From positions 124,001 through 188,000 of the forward strand of contig BMSM01000006.1 in NCBI GenBank assembly GCA_014649155.1: a DNA stretch of 64,000 bases. The letters run 5' to 3'. Numbering within the stretch: position 1 is the stretch's first letter; each line of letters opens with the position of its first letter. The position numbers and the translations under genes are program-made. Positions 47,974 to 57,034 of this stretch are shown here, piece after piece. The notes under the pieces are model-generated. The model was not told the DNA's origin. It did not search any database and saw only the letters and a program-made list of their open reading frames with translations. This DNA comes from Streptomyces griseoviridis (GTDB lineage Bacteria; Actinomycetota; Actinomycetes; Streptomycetales; Streptomycetaceae).

Positions 47974-48693
47974 GTGACGGAGGCAGCGGAGCTTCCCCCC
48001 GCGCCCGAGCAGGCACGTGAGGTGTTCGGTGATCGCTACGAGGATGCGGTGCGCTACGCCGAGCTGCTGGCCGAGGCAGGTGTGCAGCGCGGTCTGATCG
48101 GGCCGCGCGAGGTGCCCCGGCTGTGGGAGCGGCACCTGCTGAACTGCGCGGTGCTCTCCGAGGTCGTGCCCGCGGGGGTGACGGTCTGCGATGTCGGCTC
48201 GGGCGCCGGCCTGCCCGGCATCCCGCTGGCGCTGGTCCGGGAGGACCTGAAGATCACCCTGCTGGAGCCGCTGCTGCGGCGGACGACCTTCCTGACCGAG
48301 GTCGTGGAACTGCTCGGCCTCGATCATGTGACGGTCGTGCGCGGCCGGGCCGAGGAGGTCATGGGGAAGCTGCCGCCCGTCCATGTGGTGACCGCCCGCG
48401 CCGTGGCGCCGCTGGACCGGCTGGCGACCTGGGGGGTGCCCCTGCTGCGGCCGTACGGGGAGATGCTGGCACTCAAGGGCGACACCGCCGAGGAGGAGCT
48501 GAAGAGCGCGGCGACGGCATTGAGCAAGCTGGGGGCCGTCGGGACGTCGATCCTGCACGTCGGAGAGGGCGTGGTGGAGCCCCGGTCCACGGTGGTGCGC
48601 GTCGAGGTCGGGGAGAGCCCGGGCGGTGTGCGGTTCGCGGCGAAGCGGGCCAAGGCCGCGCGCACAGGGCGGGCTCGCCGACGGCGCGGGTAG
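47974..48693 (+). CDS. rsmG: 16S rRNA (guanine-527-N7) methyltransferase
   Basis: 239 aa. SAM motif VCDVGSGAGLPGIPLALVREDLKITLLEPLLRRTTFLTEVVE, then VVRGRAEEV and VTARAVAPLDRLATWGVPLL, all RsmG/GidB hallmarks; loss in Streptomyces gives low-level streptomycin resistance. Basic C-terminus (AKRAKAARTGRARRRRG). GTG at 47974. Confidence 0.95.
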   Translation: MTEAAELPPAPEQAREVFGDRYEDAVRYAELLAEAGVQRGLIGPREVPRLWERHLLNCAVLSEVVPAGVTVCDVGSGAGLPGIPLALVREDLKITLLEPLLRRTTFLTEVVELLGLDHVTVVRGRAEEVMGKLPPVHVVTARAVAPLDRLATWGVPLLRPYGEMLALKGDTAEEELKSAATALSKLGAVGTSILHVGEGVVEPRSTVVRVEVGESPGGVRFAAKRAKAARTGRARRRRG

Positions 48694-48718
48694 TTTCCCA
48701 GGGCCGACTCGGCGGGTC

Positions 48719-48758
48719 GGCTCACGGGACGTACTCCCGGCTCACGGGACGTACTCCA
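48719..48758. repeat. Short tandem repeat upstream of parA
   Basis: Two adjacent 20-bp copies of GGCTCACGGGACGTACTCC-type sequence just after rsmG, in the 386-bp rsmG-parA gap that also has a parS site and the parA promoter. May be a protein-binding site. Confidence 0.55.
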
Positions 48759-48823
48759 CACAAGGCCCGAACCCGCGCATGACGGAGTGTCGCGACAGTT
48801 CGGCGTCGGGCGCTGGGCATCGT

Positions 48824-48837
48824 GTTTCACGTGAAAC
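48824..48837. other. parS site 2
   Basis: Perfect GTTTCACGTGAAAC, about 240 bp upstream of the preferred parA start, well placed for ParB autoregulation. Confidence 0.93.
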
Positions 48838-49079
48838 GTCGCTCACTGCTGCACGGCATCATCAGTCGCGGCCGCGCTGCGGCCGAACCCCGCGACCGCA
48901 AGCCACTCGGCTCGCTCGGCGAAGGAGTCGCCCCGAGGACCGCCAAGTCCCCCGTGAGGGGCACGAAGTTTTCCACAACGGTGGATTTCTCCACAGAAGA
49001 GCAGGCCTCACTGGTTCGCGACCCCGCAGGCATGGGAGGCTCTGTTCACTGCGAGCCTGAAGTCGAGGAGAGTGAATCC

Positions 49080-50105
49080 TTGCGGTCCGACGCCAATATC
49101 GCGGGCCCGATGACCGATCCGGTCCCCGGTCCCCGTACCGAGTCGATGGGGGCGGATGTTTCACGTGAAACACCGCCTCCGATGGACGACACCCCGATCG
49201 GTCGCGCGGCCCAACTAGCGGTAGAGGCTCTGGGGCGTGCCGGCGAGGGTCTGCCACGGCCCGAGCAGACCCGGATCATCGTCGTCGCCAACCAGAAGGG
49301 CGGGGTGGGCAAGACGACGACGACCGTCAACCTCGCCGCCTCGCTGGCCCTGCACGGCAGCCGGGTCCTGGTGGTCGACCTCGACCCCCAGGGGAACGCC
49401 TCCACCGCACTGGGTATCGATCATCACGCCGACGTCCCGTCGATCTACGACGTGTTGGTGGAGAGCAAGCCGCTGTCCGAGGTCGTTCAGCCCGTCCCTG
49501 ACGTCGAGGGTCTGTTCTGCGCCCCGGCCACCATCGATCTCGCCGGTGCGGAGATCGAGCTGGTGTCCATGGTGGCCCGCGAGAGCCGGCTGGAGCGCGC
49601 GATCCAGGCGTATGAGCAGCCGCTGGACTACATCCTGATCGACTGCCCTCCCTCCCTCGGCCTGCTGACGCTGAACGCGCTGGTCGCCGGCCAGGAGGTG
49701 CTGATCCCGATCCAGTGCGAGTACTACGCGCTGGAAGGGCTGGGGCAGTTGCTGCGGAACGTCGACCTGGTGCGCGGGCACCTCAACCGTGCCCTGCATG
49801 TGTCGACCATTCTGCTCACCATGTACGACGGCCGGACGCGCCTCGCGTCCCAGGTCGCGGAAGAGGTCCGGACCCACTTCGGTGACGAGGTGCTGCGGAC
49901 GAGCATCCCCCGCTCTGTCCGTATCTCCGAGGCGCCGAGCTACGGGCAGACGGTGCTGACCTACGATCCAGGATCGAGCGGTGCCCTGTCCTATCTTGAG
50001 GCGGCACGAGAGATCGCACTGAGGGGCGTAGGCGTCAGCTATGACGCGACCCACGCCCCCATCGGTGCCCAGAACGACCCGAGCACGGTGGAGGGGATGC
50101 AGTGA
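49080..50105 (+). CDS. parA: Chromosome partitioning ATPase ParA
   Basis: 341-aa Walker-type ATPase. Deviant Walker [37 protein letters not shown] (A' motif), [17 protein letters not shown]. It positions ParB-bound origins and the hyphal tip complex during sporulation. I prefer TTG at 49080 ([11 protein letters not shown]), nine bases after GAGGAG; ATG at 49032 or a GTG at 48822, inside a parS site, would extend it but have no good ribosome site. The N-terminal ~60 residues are unconserved and contain parS site 3 as DVSRET. Confidence 0.92.
   Translation: MRSDANIAGPMTDPVPGPRTESMGADVSRETPPPMDDTPIGRAAQLAVEALGRAGEGLPRPEQTRIIVVANQKGGVGKTTTTVNLAASLALHGSRVLVVDLDPQGNASTALGIDHHADVPSIYDVLVESKPLSEVVQPVPDVEGLFCAPATIDLAGAEIELVSMVARESRLERAIQAYEQPLDYILIDCPPSLGLLTLNALVAGQEVLIPIQCEYYALEGLGQLLRNVDLVRGHLNRALHVSTILLTMYDGRTRLASQVAEEVRTHFGDEVLRTSIPRSVRISEAPSYGQTVLTYDPGSSGALSYLEAAREIALRGVGVSYDATHAPIGAQNDPSTVEGMQ
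49158..49171. other. parS site 3, inside parA
   Basis: Perfect 14-mer in the parA reading frame, translated V-S-R-E-T, in the disordered N-terminal part, so coding cost is small. Confidence 0.93.
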
Positions 50106-51196
50106 ACGAGCGACGGAGGGGGTTGGGTCGAGGGCTGGCAGCGTTGATCCCGCCGGCCTCGACGGAGAAGTCGGTGGCGTCGGCCGCCCTGGGCCATGCC
50201 GCTCCGGCACCCACGGCGGTCCCGGGACTGACGACCGACCGCGGTGTGGCCGCGGCGAAGGTGGCCACCCTGCCGCCTGTTTCACGTGAAACAGAGGAGC
50301 CCTCGGCGTCCGCCCCGGAGCTTCCCATGGCTCCCATGGGCGCCCACTTCGCCGAGATCCCGCTGGACTCCATCAAGCCCAACCCCCGGCAGCCGCGCGA
50401 GATCTTCGACGAGGACGCGCTCGCCGAGCTGGTCACCTCCATCAAGGAGGTCGGCCTCCTCCAGCCGGTCGTCGTCCGGCAGCTCGACGCCGACCAGTAC
50501 GAGCTGATCATGGGTGAGCGGCGCTGGCGGGCCTGCCGCGAGGCCGGTCTGGAGGCCATCCCGGCGATCGTGCGGGCCACGGAGGACGACAAGCTCCTCC
50601 TGGACGCGCTGCTGGAGAACCTGCACCGTGCGCAGCTGAACCCGCTGGAAGAGGCCGCCGCCTACGACCAGCTGCTGAAGGACTTCAACTGCACGCACGA
50701 CCAGCTGGCGGACCGGATCGGCCGTTCCCGTCCACAGGTCTCCAATACCCTGCGGCTGCTGAAGCTCTCGTCGGCGGTGCAGAAGAGGGTGGCGGCCGGG
50801 GTTCTCTCCGCGGGACACGCTCGGGCGCTGCTTTCGGTGGAGGACTCGGAGGAGCAGGACCGGCTGGCGCACCGGATCGTTGCCGAGGGGCTGTCGGTGC
50901 GGGCCGTCGAGGAGATCGTGACCCTCATGGGGTCCCGGCCGCAGAAGGCTCCTCGGACCAAGGGACCGCGGGCGGGCGCCCGTGTCTCCCCGGCGCTCTC
51001 CGAGCTCGCCACGCGGCTCTCGGACCGCTTCGAGACCCGGGTGAAGGTGGACCTGGGCCGTGAGAAGGGGAAGATCACCGTGGAGTTCGCCTCCATGGAC
51101 GACCTGGGACGGATTCTCGACACGCTGGCCCCGGGCGAGGGCCCCGTGCTCCAGAAGAGCCTGGTGGACGGCGACTCCGACGAGGCCGATTCCTGA
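50102..51196 (+). CDS. parB: Chromosome partitioning protein ParB
   Basis: 364-aa CTP-dependent parS-binding clamp. Start [15 protein letters not shown] (ParA-stimulating end), CTPase motifs [20 protein letters not shown] and [17 protein letters not shown]-binding helix-turn-helix [20 protein letters not shown]-terminal dimerisation domain. GTG at 50102 overlaps the parA stop. parS site 4 lies in its N-terminal linker. Confidence 0.97.
   Translation: MNERRRGLGRGLAALIPPASTEKSVASAALGHAAPAPTAVPGLTTDRGVAAAKVATLPPVSRETEEPSASAPELPMAPMGAHFAEIPLDSIKPNPRQPREIFDEDALAELVTSIKEVGLLQPVVVRQLDADQYELIMGERRWRACREAGLEAIPAIVRATEDDKLLLDALLENLHRAQLNPLEEAAAYDQLLKDFNCTHDQLADRIGRSRPQVSNTLRLLKLSSAVQKRVAAGVLSAGHARALLSVEDSEEQDRLAHRIVAEGLSVRAVEEIVTLMGSRPQKAPRTKGPRAGARVSPALSELATRLSDRFETRVKVDLGREKGKITVEFASMDDLGRILDTLAPGEGPVLQKSLVDGDSDEADS
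50279..50292. other. parS site 4, inside parB
   Basis: Perfect 14-mer again read in frame as V-S-R-E-T. Confidence 0.93.
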
Positions 51197-51243
51197 GTTC
51201 CGGCCGCCGGCGGAGCGCCTGATGGTGTTCCGTCCGGCCAGGA

Positions 51244-51286
51244 GAGCGGGCCGTTTCCGGCGGGGGCCGGAACACGGTCCGCTCTT
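51244..51286. terminator. parAB terminator
   Basis: AGAGCGGGCCGTTTCCGGC pairs with GGCCGGAACACGGTCCGCTCT (one G-T and small bulge), then TTTGC; 47 bp past parB. Confidence 0.75.
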
Positions 51287-51394
51287 TGCTTTCCACCGGT
51301 GTCGAGGCCCTGGCATCGTGGATACGCTCAAGGAGCGGAATGTTCTGACAGCCGCCCTGGACGCACAGGGCGAAGGAAGCGAGGAACAGCCTTC

Positions 51395-52012
51395 ATGGGG
51401 CGTCGGCTCGTACCGCTCACGCTGGACAACCTTGAGGACCTTCCCCAGCGCTGTCGGTCATGTGTCTTCTGGGAGCTCGATCCCGTCAGCGGCGAGGCCG
51501 CGGCAGCGGCGGGCACCACCGCTCTGGAGAAGGAGTCCTGGATCTCCGCCGTCCTGCTGGACTGGGGATCCTGCGGCCGGGTCGTCTACGTCGACGACGT
51601 ACCGGTCGGCTTCGTCCTCTACGCTCCTCCCGCCTATGTCCCGCGGTCCACGGCGTTCCCCACGAGCCCGGTCTCACCGGACGCGGTACAGCTGATGACC
51701 GGGTTCATCATGCCGGGCTACCAGGGGCAGGGGCTGGGCCGGGTGATGGTGCAGACGGTGGCCAAGGATCTCCTGCGCCGGGGATTCAAGGCGATCGAAG
51801 CCTTCGGGGACGCCCGCTGGGAGCAGCCGGCGTGTGTCCTGCCAGCCGACCATCTGCTGGCCGTCGGCTTCAAGACGGTACGGCCCCACCCTCGTCATCC
51901 CCGGCTCCGGCTGGAGCTGAGGTCCACGTTGTCCTGGAAGGAGGACGTGGAGATGGCACTGGACCGGCTGCTCGGCGCGGTGCAGAAGGAGCCGGCGCTC
52001 AGGCCGCTCTGA
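51395..52012 (+). CDS. GNAT family N-acetyltransferase next to parB
   Basis: 205 aa. LVPLTLDNLEDLPQRCRSCVFWELDP start, GFIMPGYQGQGLGRVMVQTVAKDLLRRGFKAIEAFGD with the acetyl-CoA loop QGQGLG, then CVLPADHLLAVGFKTVRPHP. ATG at 51395 with GAGGAA upstream; the GTG-initiated reading at 51299 overlaps the terminator region. It is the standard neighbour of parB in Streptomyces; substrate unknown. Confidence 0.85.
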   Translation: MGRRLVPLTLDNLEDLPQRCRSCVFWELDPVSGEAAAAAGTTALEKESWISAVLLDWGSCGRVVYVDDVPVGFVLYAPPAYVPRSTAFPTSPVSPDAVQLMTGFIMPGYQGQGLGRVMVQTVAKDLLRRGFKAIEAFGDARWEQPACVLPADHLLAVGFKTVRPHPRHPRLRLELRSTLSWKEDVEMALDRLLGAVQKEPALRPL

Positions 52013-52043
52013 TGGTCGCCGGCCGCGTCTGAGGCGGGAAGCG

Positions 52044-52073
52044 AAAGGGCCGATCCTTCCGGATCGGCCCTTT
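52044..52073. terminator. Bidirectional terminator between GNAT gene and trxA
   Basis: Perfect 13-bp arms AAAGGGCCGATCC / GGATCGGCCCTTT, TTCC loop, flanked by A and T runs; parS site 5 starts three bases later. Confidence 0.9.
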
Positions 52074-52076
52074 CAT

Positions 52077-52090
52077 GTTTCACGTGAAAC
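52077..52090. other. parS site 5
   Basis: Perfect GTTTCACGTGAAAC between the terminator and the trxA stop. Confidence 0.93.
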
Positions 52091-52091
52091 G

Positions 52092-52424
52092 TCACTCCGC
52101 GATGAAGTCCTCAAGGTCGCGGACGAGCGCGGCCTTCGGCTTGGCACCGACGATCGTCTTGGCGACCTCGCCGCCCTGGTAGACGTTCAGGGTGGGGATC
52201 GACATGACGCCGTACTTGGCGGCCGTCTCCGGGTTCTCGTCGATGTTCAGCTTGACGATCTCGATCTTGTCGCCGTACTCGCTGGCGATCGCCTCGAGGG
52301 ACGGCGCGATCTGGCGGCACGGGCCGCACCAGGCCGCCCAGAAGTCCACCAGAACGGGCTTGTCGCTCTTGAGGACGTCCTCTTCGAAGGATGCGTCGGT
52401 CACGTGCTTGAGGGTGCCGGCCAC
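52092..52424 (-). CDS. trxA: Thioredoxin
   Basis: 110-aa dithiol reductant. Active site WCGPC in VDFWAAWCGPCRQIAPSLE, cis-Pro in VMSIPTLNVYQGGE. GTG at 52424. It follows trxB by 42 bp and takes electrons from it. Confidence 0.97.
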   Translation of the reverse strand: MAGTLKHVTDASFEEDVLKSDKPVLVDFWAAWCGPCRQIAPSLEAIASEYGDKIEIVKLNIDENPETAAKYGVMSIPTLNVYQGGEVAKTIVGAKPKAALVRDLEDFIAE

Positions 52425-52466
52425 GGCGGGCTCCTTAACTGGTTGATGCGTGGGGCGGATGGGGGG

Positions 52467-53435
52467 TCAGACAGTGGTCTTCTCGGGCTCGGCCTTGTCC
52501 TCGTCGGACAGGGCGGCGAGGAAGCGCTCGGCGTCGAGAGCGGCGGAGCAGCCGGTGCCGGCCGCCGTGATCGCCTGACGGTAGGTGTGGTCGACCACAT
52601 CACCGGCGGCGAAGACGCCGGTGACATTGGTCCGGGTCGAGGGGGCGTCGACCTTCAGGTAGCCCTCCTCGTCCAGGTCGAGCTGTCCCTTGAAGAGCTC
52701 GGTGCGCGGGTCATGACCGATCGCGATGAACAGGCCGGTCACGGCCAGGTCGGACAGCTCACCGGTCTTGAGGTTGCGCAGCTTCAGACCCGACAGCTTC
52801 GGGTCGCCCTGGATCTCGGCCACCTCGCTGTCCCAGACGAACGAGATCTTCGGGTCGGCGAAGGCCCGCTCCTGCATGGCCTTGGAGGCACGCAGGGTGT
52901 CGCGGCGGTGGACGATCGTCACGGACCTGGCGAAGCGCGAGAGGAAGGTGGCCTCCTCCATCGCGGTGTCGCCACCGCCGATCACGGCGATGTCCTGGTC
53001 CTTGAAGAAGAAGCCGTCGCAGGTGGCGCACCAGGAGACGCCACGGCCGGACAGGGCGTCCTCGTTGGGCAGGCCGAGCTTGCGGTGCTGGGAGCCGGTG
53101 GTGACGATGACGGCCTTGGCCCGGTGGACCGTGCCCGCCGTGTCGGTGACGGTCTTGATCTCACCGGTCAGGTCGACGGCGACGACGTCGTCGGGGACCA
53201 GCTCGGCGCCGAAGCGCTCCGCCTGCGCCCGCATGTTGTCCATGAGTTCGGGGCCCATGATGCCGTCCTGGAAGCCGGGGAAGTTCTCCACCTCGGTGGT
53301 GTTCATGAGCGCACCGCCAGCAGTGACAGCACCTTCGAACACCAACGGCTTCAGCGAGGCGCGCGCGGTGTAGAGCGCCGCCGTGTAGCCGGCAGGCCCG
53401 GAGCCGATGATGATCACGTTACGGACGTCGCTCAC
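52467..53435 (-). CDS. trxB: Thioredoxin-disulfide reductase
   Basis: 322-aa FAD enzyme reducing TrxA with NADPH. FAD motif [19 protein letters not shown], redox pair WCATCDG, NADPH motif [15 protein letters not shown]-binding [34 protein letters not shown] at 53435. First gene of a trxBA operon under a SigR-type promoter. Confidence 0.97.
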   Translation of the reverse strand: MSDVRNVIIIGSGPAGYTAALYTARASLKPLVFEGAVTAGGALMNTTEVENFPGFQDGIMGPELMDNMRAQAERFGAELVPDDVVAVDLTGEIKTVTDTAGTVHRAKAVIVTTGSQHRKLGLPNEDALSGRGVSWCATCDGFFFKDQDIAVIGGGDTAMEEATFLSRFARSVTIVHRRDTLRASKAMQERAFADPKISFVWDSEVAEIQGDPKLSGLKLRNLKTGELSDLAVTGLFIAIGHDPRTELFKGQLDLDEEGYLKVDAPSTRTNVTGVFAAGDVVDHTYRQAITAAGTGCSAALDAERFLAALSDEDKAEPEKTTV

Positions 53436-53507
53436 GGCTTGTTTCCTCGTCTCTGGACTGCGTCTTCAGGACCGGTGAAAGCGTTTCTATGAGCTCTCAC
53501 CCCACCC

Positions 53508-53534
53508 AACCGATCCTAAGGGGCGGGCATTCCC
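53508..53534 (-). promoter_or_regulatory. SigR-type promoter of trxBA
   Basis: On the leftward strand GGGAAT (53529-53534) and GTT (53508-53510) are separated by exactly 18 bases, the GGGAAT-N18-GTT consensus of the disulfide-stress sigma factor SigR, which controls trxBA in S. coelicolor. It ends 73 bp before the trxB start. Confidence 0.8.
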
Positions 53535-53589
53535 GCTGTGTCCGGGCACACTGCGGGGGCAGCAGGCGGACCGGGAAGCGAGGTGATCC

Positions 53590-54453
53590 TCAGGGGCGGG
53601 GGAAGGAGTCCTTCAGCAGGACGTCACCCGCGCCGAGCGAGGGCCGCGTGACACAGGCCGCCTCCACCAGATAGACCATGACCCGGTCCGCGTCCGTGGT
53701 GTCCGGGAGGACGACCAGCACCACCTCGCGGCCCTGGTAGACGCCTTCCTCCGTGGCCAGCACCGCGTCGTCGCGGCCGATGCCCCGCTGGATGCAGGCG
53801 GGCACGGCGGGCTGGGTGAAGACGTGGTTCTGCGCGCCGGTCCCGGACTCCGCGCCGAAGCTCTGCGCCGGGGAGGACCCGGCGCCCCGGCCCGGACGGT
53901 CATCGGCCAGGAGAGCGGCCACCTCCGTGTTCAGCTTCTCCTCGGAGTAGGTGTCGGCGCGGGCCGACCGTCCGGGATCGCCGGGCGAGGAGTCCCCGCC
54001 GCCCAGGGAGGAAACGACGACGGAGCCGAGGCCGAGTGCGGCCACGGCGACCACGGCACCGAGGGCGGCGGTCCTGCGACGCCCGTTCGGCGGACGCCTC
54101 TTGCGGCCCGGCCCGGTGGAGGAGGCGGCGGCCCGTCCCCCGGGACGATCGGCCGGAGACGTTGTTTCACGTGAAACACGCGTACGGTCGGACGGTTCCT
54201 CCGGCCGGGCTTCCGCGGCGAGCGCGGCGTCGATGCGCCCGGCGATGTCGTCCGGCATTCGCGTAGGCCCCGGCAGGGAGCCGAGCAGTCCCCGGATCTC
54301 CTCCAGGGTGGTGTAGACGTCCGCGCATGGCGCGCACCCGTCCAGGTGCCGCCGTACCTCAGAGCTTCGCGACGGCGTGAGCAGTCCTTCGGCGAGGTCG
54401 GAGATCTCGGTGACGTCCGGGTGCTCCGCCCTGTCTGTCGTCGACGACGTCAC
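53590..54453 (-). CDS. Zinc-finger anti-sigma factor of the SigM system
   Basis: 287 aa. N-terminal anti-sigma domain with the H-x3-C-x2-C motif (RRHLDGCAPCADVY), a Pro/Arg linker (which contains parS site 6 as VSRET), one membrane helix (TAALGAVVAVAALGLGSVVVSSL), then an extracytoplasmic domain. It should hold the sigma factor at the membrane. GTG at 54453 overlaps the sigM stop by 4 bp, the usual sigma/anti-sigma coupling. Confidence 0.88.
   Translation of the reverse strand: MTSSTTDRAEHPDVTEISDLAEGLLTPSRSSEVRRHLDGCAPCADVYTTLEEIRGLLGSLPGPTRMPDDIAGRIDAALAAEARPEEPSDRTRVSRETTSPADRPGGRAAASSTGPGRKRRPPNGRRRTAALGAVVAVAALGLGSVVVSSLGGGDSSPGDPGRSARADTYSEEKLNTEVAALLADDRPGRGAGSSPAQSFGAESGTGAQNHVFTQPAVPACIQRGIGRDDAVLATEEGVYQGREVVLVVLPDTTDADRVMVYLVEAACVTRPSLGAGDVLLKDSFPRP
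54164..54177. other. parS site 6, inside the anti-sigma gene
   Basis: Perfect 14-mer in the anti-sigma reading frame (V-S-R-E-T) in the linker before the membrane helix. Confidence 0.93.
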
Positions 54454-55175
54454 GCTCGTCCACCTCCGCCCTTCACTGCGGCTGAATCGCTCGGCCCGGT
54501 CTCCGGCGGGTCCGTCCGGTGCGGGCCCGCCGCGGGTGGGACGGACGCACCCGGCGTCCGGTTCCGTCCCCCGCCCGGTCCGCCGGTGCCGCCACCGCCG
54601 TCCGGCCGGAGATGGGTCAGCAGGGGCAGGAGTCTGGCTCTGCCGCGTGCGCAGCGGCTCTTCACCGTGCCGGTCGGCACATCGAGGATGCGCGCGGCCT
54701 CGGCCACGGGATAGCCCTGCATGTCCACCAGGACGAGCGCGGCCCGCTGATCGGGTGGCAGGGTCTCCAGGGCCTCCACGAGCTGTCGCTGCAGATCGTT
54801 GCGCTCCGCGGGGGCGGACGCCGACTCGTGCGGCTCCAGCAACTGCTCCAGGCGCTCGGTGTCGTCGACCGGTGCGGTCTTCCGGGAAGCCGCCTTGCGG
54901 GCCCGGTCCAGACAGGCGTTCACCGTGATCCGGTGCAGCCAGGTGGTGACGGCGGACCGGCCGCGGAAGGTGTGGGCGGCGCGGTACGCGGAGACGAGCG
55001 CGTCCTGCACCGCGTCGGCGGCCTCCTCGCGGTCCCCCAGGGTCCGCAGGGCGACGGCCCAGAGCCGGTCCCGGTGCCGGCGGACGAGCTCACCGAAGGC
55101 GTCGGGGTCGCCTTCGACGTGGCGGGCCAGGAGGTCGTGGTCGGTCGTGTCGCCGTACGCGGTGCCGTCCGTCAT
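54450..55175 (-). CDS. sigM: ECF sigma factor SigM
   Basis: 241 aa. Region 2 DAFGELVRRHRDRLWAVALRTLGDREEAADAVQDALVSAYRAAHTFRGRSAVTTWLHRITVNACLDRARK, region 4 LVEALETLPPDQRAALVLVDMQGYPVAEAARILDVPTGTVKSRCARGRARL. An extra Gly/Pro-rich tail follows. Name taken from synteny with mycobacterial sigM (mviN-sigM-anti-sigma-trxB). ATG at 55175, near the pseudokinase gene stop. Confidence 0.92.
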   Translation of the reverse strand: MTDGTAYGDTTDHDLLARHVEGDPDAFGELVRRHRDRLWAVALRTLGDREEAADAVQDALVSAYRAAHTFRGRSAVTTWLHRITVNACLDRARKAASRKTAPVDDTERLEQLLEPHESASAPAERNDLQRQLVEALETLPPDQRAALVLVDMQGYPVAEAARILDVPTGTVKSRCARGRARLLPLLTHLRPDGGGGTGGPGGGRNRTPGASVPPAAGPHRTDPPETGPSDSAAVKGGGGRA

Positions 55176-55202
55176 CGGACCCCCTCCCTCACGGCAGACG
55201 AC

Positions 55203-56897
55203 TCAGCTGGTCACCTTGACGTCCGCCAGCCTGCCGCGCCACTCCCCGCTGGACTGCATCGGCAGGTCGGTGAGCCACACCAGGAGGTAGCGGCTCTTGA
55301 GGGCCTTCCCGGGCTTGAGCTCCACGGTCGTGCCCTTGCCGTCCGCGACCTTGGAGTAGGCGTCGAAGGTGGCGGGCTCCGAGGTGGCGTCGGCGCCGGC
55401 GCTGCGCAGTTCGACCGAGGTGTTCCCGACGAAGGTGACGGTCACCTTGCCGACCTGCTGCACCTTGCCGAGGTCGAGGATGACGCCGACGCCGGACTTC
55501 AGGCGGCCGAAGTCGCTGCTGAGGTAGAAGTCGGTCTGCCAGTACGTCGACGGGTCGCCGTCGTAGACGTTCCCTATCTGGGAGGGCTTCTCGGACTGGT
55601 CGCCGTAGGGGTCGAAGTCACGGGCACCGCTGATCGCGATGGGCTTGCCGGAGGCCGGCTTGCCCGAGCCTTTGTCGCCGTCGTCCGTCGTCTGCGACTG
55701 GTGCTGGTCGTCGGCCTTGCCGCCCCGGTTCATCAGGACGTCGGCCAGCTGCCAGCTGCCCAGGCCGAGGGCGGCGATCAGCAGCGCGGAGACGCCCCAC
55801 TTCAGGGCCTTGCCGGTGCGGCTCTGCAGCGGTGGCGGCGGGGCCGGGACCGGCTGGGTGACACCGGGGTGCGCGGCGGGGCGGCCGTACGGGCTCTGCT
55901 GGTAGGACGTGCGCTGGTACTCGGGCGGTGTGGTGAACGCCTGCTCCGGCGGGCGGATGCGGGGCATCTCGCCGATCGCCTTCACCAGTTCCTCGGGCGT
56001 GGTGCACGCCGACTCGTGGCGGGAGGCGGTGGCGCCGTCGTTGGCGAGCGCCCGCATGGCCAGTTCCGACAGGCCCCGGTGGACACCGGCGCGGACCTGG
56101 TCGGGCGGGATCAGACCGAGGTCCTTGGGCAGGCCGGAGAGCCCATAGGCGTCGTCCTCGTACGGCCAGCGCTGGGTGAGGGAGGCGTAGAGCAGGGCGC
56201 CGATGGCCTCGGTGTCGGCGCGCTGCGGGGTGTCGGAGGTGACGCCGCGCAGTGCCGCGTTCACGGCCAGGCCGCGGATGCGCCACTGCCCGGTCGACGT
56301 GCGCAGCACGGCGTTGGGGTTGAGGCGGAGGTGGGCGAGGCCCTCGCGGTGGGCGGCGGCCATGGCGGACGAGACCTGGCTGACCATCTGGTAGGCGTCG
56401 TAGACCTCCAGCGGACCGGAGGCGAGGAGCGTGGTCAGCTCGGTGGCGTCGGGGAGCCATTCGTGGACGACGTAGACGAGGTCGTTGTCCTCGACGGCGT
56501 CCAGCACCTGGACGAAACGGGGGTCGCCCAGCAGCGCGGAGGAGCGGGCGGCGGCCAGGACGGACCGGGCCCGGGCGTGTTCCGCGGGGAGGACGTGGAC
56601 GCCGACGGCACGGCGGAGTTTCTCGTCGACGGCCCGCCAGCTGCTGAACCCGTCCAGACGGGTCACGCACTCCTCAAGGCGGTACCGTCTGGCGAGCTTG
56701 TGACCGCTGTGCAGTTCGGGAGGCGAGGCCTTCCCGGAGCCGTGGGTCTCGGCGCTCACCTGTGCCTCGTCGCTGTCCGTGTCCCGCTCCCGGTTGTTGG
56801 CCACCCCGTCGGCCGTGGACTGGTCCGCCTCCGCGGTCGGCGACTCGCCGTCGCCGTTGTCCGCCACGTCGACGGCAGCTGTGCTCCGTTCCGCCAC
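55203..56897 (-). CDS. Membrane pseudokinase with extracytoplasmic discoidin-like domain
   Basis: 564 aa. Acidic N-terminus, then a kinase fold (RRYRLEECVTRLDGFSSWRAVDEKLRRAVGVHVL...) without catalytic residues: the HRD position reads HLRLNPN and DFG is replaced by RGLAV, so it cannot phosphorylate. After a linker come one membrane helix (WGVSALLIAALGLGSWQLADVL) and a beta-rich outer domain (YDGDPSTYWQTDFYLSSDFGRLKSGVGVILDLGKVQQVGKVTVTF) like F5/8 type C modules. GTG at 56897 after AGGAA. In mycobacteria these parts are fused to MurJ. Confidence 0.88.
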   Translation of the reverse strand: MAERSTAAVDVADNGDGESPTAEADQSTADGVANNRERDTDSDEAQVSAETHGSGKASPPELHSGHKLARRYRLEECVTRLDGFSSWRAVDEKLRRAVGVHVLPAEHARARSVLAAARSSALLGDPRFVQVLDAVEDNDLVYVVHEWLPDATELTTLLASGPLEVYDAYQMVSQVSSAMAAAHREGLAHLRLNPNAVLRTSTGQWRIRGLAVNAALRGVTSDTPQRADTEAIGALLYASLTQRWPYEDDAYGLSGLPKDLGLIPPDQVRAGVHRGLSELAMRALANDGATASRHESACTTPEELVKAIGEMPRIRPPEQAFTTPPEYQRTSYQQSPYGRPAAHPGVTQPVPAPPPPLQSRTGKALKWGVSALLIAALGLGSWQLADVLMNRGGKADDQHQSQTTDDGDKGSGKPASGKPIAISGARDFDPYGDQSEKPSQIGNVYDGDPSTYWQTDFYLSSDFGRLKSGVGVILDLGKVQQVGKVTVTFVGNTSVELRSAGADATSEPATFDAYSKVADGKGTTVELKPGKALKSRYLLVWLTDLPMQSSGEWRGRLADVKVTS

Positions 56898-57034
56898 CGT
56901 CGTTCCTGCCTCCCCAATCGATGCGCGCCGAACACCCGCTGCGCGCCGTCCGACGCCGAAACCAATTGTGCCCACAGTCCGCCGCTATGCACGACACGCG
57001 GCGACGAACGATGGTTGTGCGCCTACCCCCCGTC

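Noticed and set aside
48822..49079. N-terminal extension of ParA from a GTG inside parS
   Set aside because: No ribosome site, unconserved-looking low-complexity peptide, and a well-spaced GAGGAG precedes TTG at 49080.
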